A stretch of 49,572 bases of DNA from Paenibacillus glycanilyticus NBRC 16618 (GTDB taxonomy: Bacteria; Bacillota; Bacilli; Paenibacillales; Paenibacillaceae). The position numbers and the translations under genes were made by a program. Under the pieces are notes generated by a model. It had not been told where the DNA came from, did not search any database, and saw nothing but the letters and a program-made list of their open reading frames with translations. This document shows, piece after piece, positions 42,358 to 49,572 of this stretch (position 1 is the stretch's first letter; every line of letters starts with the position of its first letter). The stretch covers positions 1 through 49,572 of the forward strand of contig NZ_BILY01000047.1 of NCBI RefSeq assembly GCF_004000805.1, given 5' to 3'.

Positions 42358-45300
42358 ATGTTTAAACGCAAGAAGATGCTGTCGCTTGGTCTCGCGGTGC
42401 TCGTAGCGGCTTCCGTTGTTATGCCCGGAATCCAGAGCTCGAGGGTATACGCGGAGGAAGTCGATGCGCCGATAGCTGCGGAAGCCGTATCCCCGTTCAT
42501 CACGCGCAGCGGCGATAAGCTGATGGACGGCGATCGGGAGTTCCGGTTTATTTCGGCCAACGTACCAACTCTGTCGATGGTAGAGGATATCTACTGGCGG
42601 ACGCCAACCGAGTGGGAACAGGAGGATGCGTTCAAGACGCTAGTCCAGATGGGCGGAACGGTAACTAGGCCGTATGTGCTGTCCGTACGCAAAGCGGATG
42701 ATCCCGCCGATATGGTGCGCCACATTATGGGCGTCGGCTCGGACGATAAGTTGATCTTTAACGAAGATGCGTTTGTCGCTTACGATAAAATGATCCAACT
42801 GGCCGGAGAGTACGGGATTCATCTGATTCTTCCTTTTGTCGACCAGTATCAATGGCAAGGCGGGATTGCGGAATACGCAGCCTTCCGGGGCAAAAGCAAA
42901 GACGCGTTCTGGACCGATCCGCAGCTGATCGCAGATTTCAAGTCGGTCATTTCGTATACGCTTAACCGCGTAAATACGTTCACCGGCGTTGCTTACAAGG
43001 ATGATCCAACCATTCTGGCGTGGGAGACGGGCAACGAGCTGGTGCCTCAGTCCTCGGCCTGGACACATGATATGGCGACTTATATTAAAAGCATCGACGC
43101 CAACCATCTCGTGCTCGACGGCAAATACGGCATCGACGATGCTTCACTGACGGATGACGCGATCGATATCGTCTCCAATCACTACTACCCGGACCATTAC
43201 CCGAGCTATGCGTCCCAGGTGAACGTCGACAAGAATAAGGCAGCGGGCAAAAAGCCGTTTATCGTTGGAGAGTTTGGCTTCAAGTCAACGAATGAACTCA
43301 GCGCATTCCTCGATAACGCGATCGAGAACGGCACCTCCGGCGCGATGATCTGGAGCCTTCGTTACCATAGCCGGGACGGCGGCTTCTATCCGCATACCGA
43401 ATCAACGTTTAACGGCGTTTTTTACGGAGCGTACCGCTGGCCGGGATTCCCTTCGGGAGACGGCTTTGACGAGACGAATATGCTGAATACGCTTAGGGAC
43501 AAAGCGTTCGAGATCCGCGGCTTCAGCGAAGCACCTGCGCTGCCGAAGCCGGAAGCTCCCGTCATGCTGTCGGTTGATTCCGTATCGACGATTAGCTGGC
43601 TGGGCTCGGTTGGCGCTTCTTCTTACCGGGTTGAACGTTCCGGGCAGCCTGATGGCGGCTGGACGGTAGTTGGCGAGAACGTGTATGACGCGGTACCTAC
43701 GGAATCCCAGTTGTTCGACGATACGAGTGCTGTATCGGGTCAGACCTATTACTACCGGGTTACGGCGAAGAACGGCGCGGGAGAATCGGCACGATCGGCT
43801 GTTGTTGGGCCGGTTGCGGCAAAGCATGTCATTCAGGACGAAATGCGCAATTTCGGGAAGCTTTACAGCCATACCTCGGATCTGGAATACGAAAGCCGTG
43901 ATCCGAATGCTTTTGGCGGGGATGTATCCCGTATTAAAGCACTGGCAACCGACAACCAGCAAAGCGTGCAATACGCGATTCCGCTTCATGAAGACGGCAC
44001 GCCGGTAAAGGTGAAGTCCGTAACTGTGGAAGGTTATGTTGCCTCGGCAAGCAGCGATCAAAACTTCAGTTTGTCTGCTTCGTCCGATGGCTCGGCGTTT
44101 GAGCCGGTTGATGCGGAAGCGGCGGAGTCGGGCGGCTCGTGGAAAAAAAGGTCGTATACAACCGGCGAGCTGGCTGACGGCGTAAAAGTACTGCGGATCG
44201 ATTATCCCGCCGCATCGGCTTCGGGACAGCTGGGCAAGGTTGTTATCGAGTATGAGCATGACGGCACGGCGCTTACGTTCCCGAATTCCGTGCAGCAGGG
44301 CGGCATCACGAACGGGATTTTATCCGATGATCTGAATAATTTCCTCAAGATGGATTCGCATTCGGCGAATCTTGGCTTCTCGTCGGATACGCCGGAATAT
44401 TTCGGCGGCGACGCGAAGCGGCTGTCCCGTACGTCCAACGAGCACGAATGGTTCACGTACAAGGCGGACGGCGATATGAATTACTTCAAGTTCTACGAGT
44501 ACGCCAGGCAGAACCCAGCCGATTACGTCCTGCCGGACTTCAAGTTCTATACCTCGGCTAACGGCACGGATTTTACCGAATTTACGAATGTGGTGAAGAC
44601 GAGCAAGCTGGGCGAAGGATACTGGGCGAAAACCGACTATATCGCTTATCAGCTTCCGGCCGGTACGCGGTATGTGAAATTCGAATTTCCGGTTGTGCCG
44701 GAAAGCCATCAGGACCAGCGCTGGAATCCGCAGGTCAGCAGCCTGCAGATCGGGGTAGGCGGCGCCAAGCTGGATCCGCCGGCGGAGATCAAGAAATCGG
44801 CGATTATCGATGATTTTGAGGGCTATACAGGCTCGAACAACGCTCTCTGTGCAGCATACAAAGCGAACGCGGACGGTTCGCCGGTAACGTTGTCGCTGGA
44901 TACGGCGGGTAAGGTGAACGGCGCCTATGCGATGAAGCTTGTTACGGATCTCAGCAAAGGCTGGGGCGGCATGGAGAAGGATCTGGCGGGCGCCGATTGG
45001 TCGGGCAACAGCGGCATTCAGCTGTGGGTAAACCCGGGCGGCAAGGAGGTTGGCCTCACGCTGCAGCTGACCGAAGGAATGGGCACGCAAAACGAAGTGT
45101 GGAAATCGGATACCCGCATCAGCGGCAATGAGCCGGTACTGGTGCAGTTACCGTTCCGCAACTTCTATATTCCGGATTGGTGGAAGAGCAGCCACGCCGG
45201 ACAGGGCAACGGCAAAGTTGATTTGAGCGGGGCCGCTTCGTTTGGACTCTATTTCGACGGACCGGCTGGCGATACGACCTTAATGATTGACGATATTAAG

Positions 45301-48006
45301 CTTTATCGCTTGCCAACGATAGATACGTTCGAAGGCTATGACGGGGATAATGCCAAGCTGGCCGCGGGTTACTCGGTTAACCCGGATGGCGGTCCGATTA
45401 CGTTGTCTCTGGATACCGGCCATAAGAGCGAAGGCGGTTTAGGTCTGAAGCTGGCTTATGATTTAACCGGCAAAGGTTTTGGCGGCGTGACCAAACAGCT
45501 TGGAGGCATTGATTGGACCGGCAACAACGGTATTCAGCTATGGCTGGAGCCGGACGGCCGGAATCGGGGCGTGACGGTGCAGGTGAAGGAATCAAGCGGC
45601 GAGTATTGGGAAGTGAAGATCCCAACTTCCGGCACGGCCGCGCAGACCGTCAGCGTTCCGTTCCATCTGTTTGCGATGCCTAGCTGGAGCGGCAAGGATA
45701 ACGGGAAGCTTGACATCGGCTCCATTGCGGAGTTCTCGGTTTATGTGGACCGCGGAGCGGGAGAAGCCGGTACCGGCGCGATTTATCTGGATGATATCAA
45801 GGCTGCGAAGCTGAAGGATATCGATTCGTTCGACTATTATCAAGGCAGCTCCTCGCTTGTTGGGGCGGCTTATGCTCGCAATACAAGCGGCGATATGATT
45901 ACGGCATCACTGGATTCGGCTTGGAAAAAGAGCGGCAGCTACGCGCTGAAGCTGGATTACACCTTAACCGATGCGGTAGGTTACGCCGGCGTAAACAAGG
46001 CGCTTGGCGCCATGAACTGGTCGGAAGGCGGCAATGCCGTTCAGTTCTGGATGCTGCCAAACGGCGCGAATCACGGTCTGACCTTCCAGTTCAAAGAGAC
46101 CGACGGCGATATTTGGGAAGCTCAGGTAAGCATGGCCGGTACGGAGGAACAGTTAGTGACGATTCCGCTTGCCGGTTTAACCCGTACCAAATGGTCAACC
46201 GGGGATGGCATCATGGATGTATCCAGCGTAGCCGAATACTCCATATACGTGAACAAAGGCAGCGGCTCAGCCGGATCGTATTCGGTTAGCTTGGACGATG
46301 TTGGGCTGACGACTATTCCGGTAATCGACAACTTCGATTATTATGACGGCCGGGAGCTGGTTGCTCTGGGGGCATATACCCGCAACCCTTGGGGCGGCAG
46401 CCTGACGATAACGCCGGATGCCGGGCATAAGGAAAGCGGACGTTTCGGCATGAAGTATGAATACTCGTATCCGGATGCGGCAACCAATTTTGCCGGAGCA
46501 ACAAAGCTGCTCGGCTTGTCGGATTGGAGCGGCGAGGACGGTATCCGGTTCTGGTATACGCCGGACGGCTCCGGCCGGAAGCTGGTTGTGCAGTTCAAGG
46601 AATCGGACGGCGAGACCTGGGAGTATTACGTGACGTTGACCGGTACGGAGGCAAAGGTGCTGAAGATGCCGTTTGATCAGTTCGTGCATGCGCCGTGGAA
46701 TACGGCGGGCAACGGCACGCTGGACTTGAACGCGATTACGGAGTTCTCGCTTTACGTGAATCAAGGGGACGGTACGGTGGGCAGCGGTACGTTGTACTTT
46801 GACTCTATTGGTTTGTATCAAGGGAATACCGATCCGACTGATCCAACCGGTCCTACGGATCCGGGGCCAAGCGGGCCTTCTAATCCGGGTACCCCTCAAG
46901 ATAAGACCGTTTGGAAAGTGACGGCCGATCAGCTCAAACCTACAGGGCAAGGTACGGTTGTGCTGAATGCTCCGGCAGGCGTAACCATGCTGAAGCTGCC
47001 GCTTCAGGCGGGAGCGCTGCTTGGGAAAAACAATCTGCAAGTTAAGATCGGCGATGCGGCCCTTACGGTAGGTGCCGGCGCGCTGCAAGCCGCTTCCCAA
47101 TTGCTCACCGCAAGCGGGCAGGGCACGGGAGCAAGTCTCTATATCTCATTGACTTCCTCGGCAGGTTCGGCGCCAGCTTCTTCGGCAGCAACCGAGAAGT
47201 GGAAGGCATCGGGAACGGTATACGATATCCAGGTTGGCGTATGGACGGCAGCTGGTATCAAGCAGCCTCTAACGAAGTGGGCCTATCCTGTTCAGCTGCA
47301 GCTCCCGGTAAGCAAGGAGCTGAATCCAAAGCTTGCCGGCATTTATGCAGGCAGTTCGGACGGCGGATGGATTTATGCCGGCGGCCGTACGGATAAGGAA
47401 GGGACAGTTATCCGGGCGTTTATTACTCAGCCGGGAAGCTACGCAGTGCTGACGAGAGAGAAGTTTTTTGCCGATGTACCGGACGGCTCGTGGGCGAGCG
47501 ATTCCATTAGGCAGCTTGCAGCACTACAGATTATTAACGGTACGGATGCGGAGCATTTTACGCCTAACCGGTCGATTACGCGCGGTGAATTCGCGGTTAT
47601 TCTTGCGAAGGTGCTGGAGCTGCCCGCGGCTGATAACCTGCCGTTTACGGATGTAAATGCAGAAGCCTTTTATGCCGATGCGGTTGCGGCCGCCGCGCAA
47701 GCCGGTCTGATTCATGGACGCGACGCGGATACGTTTGCGCCTAACGACAAAATCAGCCGGGAAGAGATGGCCGCTCTGATTGTAAGAGCTTTTGAGCTTA
47801 AGATGGGGACGGTTGGCGTGACGGATAGACATCAATATAACGACATTAACGCGATCTCCGGCTGGACGCTTGAGGCGGTAGACAAAGCTTTTGCTTCCGG
47901 TTTGATGAATGGTACCGAAAGCGGAAACTTCGCTCCGGACAAGGAAGTTACCCGCGCCGAAGCGGCTGTTGGGCTAGCCCGCCTGCTCGACAGGCTGCTG
48001 CAGTAA
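42358..48006 (+). CDS. Giant SLH-anchored GH5 hydrolase with CBM11-like modules, probable beta-mannanase
   Basis: The 1882-residue protein reads, in order: signal peptide (1-32); GH5-type catalytic domain (about 45-390) with acid/base Glu227 (WETGNELV) and nucleophile Glu305 (VGEFGF); FN3 (about 400-488); two related modules of unknown type (about 489-640 and 647-805) sharing NF-x-K, SH-x3-L and FGGD-x2-R; four CBM11-like modules (starting about 815, 985, 1151 and 1318); an Asp/Pro/Thr linker (about 1491-1515); an unnamed beta-rich domain (about 1516-1697); and three SLH domains (about 1703-1755, 1762-1815 and 1826-1882). SLH domains bind pyruvylated wall polymer, so the enzyme is surface-tethered. 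GAAGGAG precedes the ATG. Mannan specificity is inferred. Confidence 0.9.
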   Translation: MFKRKKMLSLGLAVLVAASVVMPGIQSSRVYAEEVDAPIAAEAVSPFITRSGDKLMDGDREFRFISANVPTLSMVEDIYWRTPTEWEQEDAFKTLVQMGGTVTRPYVLSVRKADDPADMVRHIMGVGSDDKLIFNEDAFVAYDKMIQLAGEYGIHLILPFVDQYQWQGGIAEYAAFRGKSKDAFWTDPQLIADFKSVISYTLNRVNTFTGVAYKDDPTILAWETGNELVPQSSAWTHDMATYIKSIDANHLVLDGKYGIDDASLTDDAIDIVSNHYYPDHYPSYASQVNVDKNKAAGKKPFIVGEFGFKSTNELSAFLDNAIENGTSGAMIWSLRYHSRDGGFYPHTESTFNGVFYGAYRWPGFPSGDGFDETNMLNTLRDKAFEIRGFSEAPALPKPEAPVMLSVDSVSTISWLGSVGASSYRVERSGQPDGGWTVVGENVYDAVPTESQLFDDTSAVSGQTYYYRVTAKNGAGESARSAVVGPVAAKHVIQDEMRNFGKLYSHTSDLEYESRDPNAFGGDVSRIKALATDNQQSVQYAIPLHEDGTPVKVKSVTVEGYVASASSDQNFSLSASSDGSAFEPVDAEAAESGGSWKKRSYTTGELADGVKVLRIDYPAASASGQLGKVVIEYEHDGTALTFPNSVQQGGITNGILSDDLNNFLKMDSHSANLGFSSDTPEYFGGDAKRLSRTSNEHEWFTYKADGDMNYFKFYEYARQNPADYVLPDFKFYTSANGTDFTEFTNVVKTSKLGEGYWAKTDYIAYQLPAGTRYVKFEFPVVPESHQDQRWNPQVSSLQIGVGGAKLDPPAEIKKSAIIDDFEGYTGSNNALCAAYKANADGSPVTLSLDTAGKVNGAYAMKLVTDLSKGWGGMEKDLAGADWSGNSGIQLWVNPGGKEVGLTLQLTEGMGTQNEVWKSDTRISGNEPVLVQLPFRNFYIPDWWKSSHAGQGNGKVDLSGAASFGLYFDGPAGDTTLMIDDIKLYRLPTIDTFEGYDGDNAKLAAGYSVNPDGGPITLSLDTGHKSEGGLGLKLAYDLTGKGFGGVTKQLGGIDWTGNNGIQLWLEPDGRNRGVTVQVKESSGEYWEVKIPTSGTAAQTVSVPFHLFAMPSWSGKDNGKLDIGSIAEFSVYVDRGAGEAGTGAIYLDDIKAAKLKDIDSFDYYQGSSSLVGAAYARNTSGDMITASLDSAWKKSGSYALKLDYTLTDAVGYAGVNKALGAMNWSEGGNAVQFWMLPNGANHGLTFQFKETDGDIWEAQVSMAGTEEQLVTIPLAGLTRTKWSTGDGIMDVSSVAEYSIYVNKGSGSAGSYSVSLDDVGLTTIPVIDNFDYYDGRELVALGAYTRNPWGGSLTITPDAGHKESGRFGMKYEYSYPDAATNFAGATKLLGLSDWSGEDGIRFWYTPDGSGRKLVVQFKESDGETWEYYVTLTGTEAKVLKMPFDQFVHAPWNTAGNGTLDLNAITEFSLYVNQGDGTVGSGTLYFDSIGLYQGNTDPTDPTGPTDPGPSGPSNPGTPQDKTVWKVTADQLKPTGQGTVVLNAPAGVTMLKLPLQAGALLGKNNLQVKIGDAALTVGAGALQAASQLLTASGQGTGASLYISLTSSAGSAPASSAATEKWKASGTVYDIQVGVWTAAGIKQPLTKWAYPVQLQLPVSKELNPKLAGIYAGSSDGGWIYAGGRTDKEGTVIRAFITQPGSYAVLTREKFFADVPDGSWASDSIRQLAALQIINGTDAEHFTPNRSITRGEFAVILAKVLELPAADNLPFTDVNAEAFYADAVAAAAQAGLIHGRDADTFAPNDKISREEMAALIVRAFELKMGTVGVTDRHQYNDINAISGWTLEAVDKAFASGLMNGTESGNFAPDKEVTRAEAAVGLARLLDRLLQ

Positions 48007-48014
48007 AACAGAAT

Positions 48015-48054
48015 AAAAAGGCGCCATTTAACGAAAGTTATGGCGCCTTTTTAT
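48015..48054. terminator. Terminator of the importer/hydrolase operon
   Basis: A 13-bp perfect stem (AAAAAGGCGCCAT / ATGGCGCCTTTTT) with a 12-nt loop has A-rich and T-rich arms. Confidence 0.9.
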
Positions 48055-48124
48055 AATAGAGACGGGGGATAGGCTCTTGTATAATGATACTTGTACCTAT
48101 TTACATTTGGATGGAGCTGATCAG

Positions 48125-48955
48125 ATGCTGAAAGGATTAACGCGGGCAGGACTTGGACCAATCGGTGATGACAAAGCCTTTATTGAGCAGGCGGCACGTT
48201 ACGGATTTCAATCGGTAGATCTGGATGCTGCGGGTCTTATTCATACATACGGCTTGGAAGGCGCACGGGAATTGCTGTCGGCGAACGGGATTTCGGTCGG
48301 TTCGTGCGGCTTCCCGGTTGAATGGCGTACGACGGACGAAGCGTTCCGGGACGGGCTGCCTCAGCTGGAGGAGCAGGCGAAAGCGGCGGCACAGCTTGGT
48401 TGTACGGCAAGCTGCACGTATATTTTGCCGGCAACGGACGTATCCCCGGGGATTTTCACCATTCAGGCGGTCCGCCGTCTTAGAGAATCTGCAAATATAT
48501 TAAATCATTACGGCGTTAAGCTTGGACTGGAGTTTGTTGGACCGCATCATTTGCGTACGGCTTGGAAGTATCCGTTTATCTATTCGATGGAGGATACGCT
48601 GGCATTTGCCGATGCGATTAATGCTCCGAACGTTGGCCTCCTGTTTGATGCGTATCATTGGTATACAAACGGGCTCGGCACGGAGGATATCGAAAAGCTG
48701 TCCCCTGAGCAAATCGTTCATGTTCATATTAACGATGCGAAAGACATTTCGGTTGAGCAGGTGCTGGACAATGACCGCGTGTATCCGGGCGAAGGCGTCA
48801 TCGATCTTCCTGGTTTCCTGCGCAGCTTGAAGAAAATCGGCTACACCGGCGCGGTAGCGCAAGAAATTCTTGCGCCGGGCGACATCGTCAGCTCGGTTGA
48901 GGAAGCGCTTGAGCGCTCCAAAGCCGGATTTGATAAGGTGTTTGCTAATATTTAA
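48125..48955 (+). CDS. Sugar phosphate isomerase/epimerase-like TIM-barrel protein
   Basis: A 276-residue xylose-isomerase-like (AP endonuclease family 2) barrel. Likely metal ligands lie in LGLEFVGPHH (Glu), LLFDAYHW (Asp, His), VHVHINDAK (His, Asp) and AQEIL (Glu). Family members isomerise or epimerise sugars, inosose or hydroxypyruvate. The ATG at 48125 has GGAG 8 bp upstream; TATAAT at 48080 may be its own -10. Placed right after the hydrolase operon, it may process a sugar released by the locus, but the substrate is not readable. Confidence 0.85.
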   Translation: MLKGLTRAGLGPIGDDKAFIEQAARYGFQSVDLDAAGLIHTYGLEGARELLSANGISVGSCGFPVEWRTTDEAFRDGLPQLEEQAKAAAQLGCTASCTYILPATDVSPGIFTIQAVRRLRESANILNHYGVKLGLEFVGPHHLRTAWKYPFIYSMEDTLAFADAINAPNVGLLFDAYHWYTNGLGTEDIEKLSPEQIVHVHINDAKDISVEQVLDNDRVYPGEGVIDLPGFLRSLKKIGYTGAVAQEILAPGDIVSSVEEALERSKAGFDKVFANI

Positions 48956-48961
48956 TCGAGG

Positions 48962-49001
48962 ATAGAAAAGGCTCTCCCGTCAGGGAGAGCCTTTTCTATT
49001 T
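48962..49001 (+). terminator. Terminator of the TIM-barrel gene
   Basis: A perfect 17-bp stem (ATAGAAAAGGCTCTCCC / GGGAGAGCCTTTTCTAT) with loop GTCA ends in TT. Confidence 0.85.
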
Positions 49002-49115
49002 ACCTGTGCTCCCGAAGTTTGTTGCCGCCAGCCCGCCAATAGAGCACCTTTCCCCGCAATCTAGCAACCTTTTATCTAGACCATTCCAAGCTTAACGATG
49101 CGCCGCATCGTTAAG
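48998..49115. repeat. Direct repeat copy 1, ending in a family A element
   Basis: About 118 bp beginning ATTTACCTGT are repeated at 49361-49476 with about 90% identity outside the palindrome and one 2-bp gap (offset 363, then 361). The segment ends with a family A palindrome at 49091-49115 (centre GCGCCGC). Confidence 0.85.
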
Positions 49116-49202
49116 CCTTCGAGAAAGTAGCGGACCAACAAACCCCATTTACTTCCAGAAACTCATTGCCCATAGCAGCAGTCACGCTTTATCTGAACGT
49201 AA

Positions 49203-49328
49203 TGCAAAAATGCAAGATATTAAGTGCTTAACCTACTAAACTAACTCATCTAGCTGCAAAAGTGCAGGTTAATCGGGTGAGATAGGGCTTTTAGGCGCTG
49301 CAACGAGCGAATGATCTGCACTTTTGCA
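49203..49328. repeat. Family D repeat array (two forward, one inverted copy)
   Basis: TGCAAAAATGCA at 49203-49214 and TGCAAAAGTGCA at 49255-49266 are forward; TGCACTTTTGCA at 49317-49328 is the exact reverse complement of the second. Steps are 52 and 62 bp, the same pair of distances as in family C. No fourth copy is seen at the expected position. Confidence 0.75.
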
Positions 49329-49360
49329 TGACGATGGCCCGCGGCGCTACGTTGGATCAA

Positions 49361-49476
49361 ATTTACCTGTATTACCGCAGTTTGTTACCGCCAGCCCGCC
49401 AATAGAGCACCACTCCCCGCAATCTAGCAACCTTCCATCTACCATTCCAAGCTTAACGATGTGCCGTATCGTTAAG
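49361..49476. repeat. Direct repeat copy 2, ending in a family A element
   Basis: The second copy of the segment at 48998-49115, ending with the family A palindrome at 49452-49476 (centre GTGCCGT). No gene is seen in 48956-49572; the stretch is repeats and a terminator. Confidence 0.85.
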
Positions 49477-49528
49477 CTCCCGAAAAAGCACCTCTGCCAG
49501 CCTCTTAACGATGTGGGACATCGTTAAG
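49452..49528. repeat. Family A palindromic repeat cluster 3 (two copies in window)
   Basis: Copies at 49452-49476 and 49504-49528 (centre GTGGGAC) are 52 bp apart, the same first step as in clusters 1 and 2. A third copy at the 73-bp step would begin at 49577, five bases beyond the window. Confidence 0.9.
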
Positions 49529-49572
49529 CAAGCCACAAACGCCCAATAATCGGCCCAAAACGGGCAAAGTTA

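Noticed and set aside
49324..49527. Small rightward open frame in the repeat island
   Set aside because: It lies entirely within direct repeats and family A elements and lacks a ribosome binding site.
1..49572. tRNA, rRNA, IS element or prophage genes
   Set aside because: No transposase, integrase or structural phage gene and no tRNA-like cloverleaf with CCA-end context was recognised in the window.

Overview
The window looks like a chromosomal segment of a Paenibacillus-type Firmicute. The signs are frequent GTG and TTG starts behind strong AGGAGG-type ribosome binding sites, YesM/YesN (LytS-type kinase plus AraC-type regulator) sensor pairs beside sugar ABC transporters, a PadR/DUF2812 pair, lipobox sugar-binding proteins, CRE-like sites and a giant SLH-anchored glycoside hydrolase. 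The genus is inferred from gene content only. No tRNA, rRNA, CRISPR array, IS element or phage gene was recognised.

Layout. 1-395: non-coding, with three palindromic repeats. 396-1581 (-): a split (two half-subunit) chromate-transporter operon. 1831-4672 (+): a ROK-family regulator and a Pro/Thr-rich YVTN beta-propeller protein. 4731-7369 (-): a three-gene ABC-2 export operon. 7518-9714 (+): a small membrane protein, a Nudix hydrolase, a glutathione peroxidase and a small secreted protein. 9757-10470 (-): a membrane-anchored GH25 lysozyme. 10565-11336 (+): promoter, ZTP riboswitch, intrinsic terminator and a DJ-1/PfpI gene. 11434-14351 (+): PadR with twin operators, DUF2812, an aldo/keto reductase and a frameshifted phosphotransferase. 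14438-14639: four palindromic repeats. 14762-15659 (+): two coupled GNAT acetyltransferases. 15724-19103: an aldo/keto reductase and a Gfo/Idh/MocA oxidoreductase, a divergent AraC regulator, and a VOC protein.

19618-27777 (+) is a sugar uptake and sensing block: a ChvE/GguA/GguB-type transporter, then a membrane-anchored sugar-binding protein, a histidine kinase and an AraC-type response regulator, resembling the XylFII-LytS-YesN three-component sensor. A LysR regulator and a rhodanese follow, then an ECF sigma/anti-sigma pair (29596-31393) and two small membrane proteins.

32553-48955 is a Gram-positive polysaccharide (probably beta-mannan) utilisation locus. It holds a secreted multidomain GH5 enzyme, a divergent YesM/YesN two-component system, an oligosaccharide ABC importer (binding protein and two permeases, no ATPase), an 1882-residue SLH-anchored GH5 enzyme with four CBM11-like modules, and a xylose-isomerase-like TIM-barrel enzyme. 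The likely logic is that the surface enzymes cut polymer, the kinase senses products, and the importer takes up oligosaccharides.

The least expected signal is in the intergenic DNA. Four unrelated repeat motifs (A: CTTAACGAT-N7-ATCGTTAAG; B: CTAACGAAAC; C: TTGGATT-N5-CAG; D: TGCAAAARTGCA) occur only between genes and share one geometry: copies 50-52 bp apart, then a longer central step of 62-75 bp. In B, C and D the copies after the step are inverted. Family A repeats its 52/73 bp spacing exactly in clusters 14 kb apart, which also predicts a further copy just past the right end of the window.
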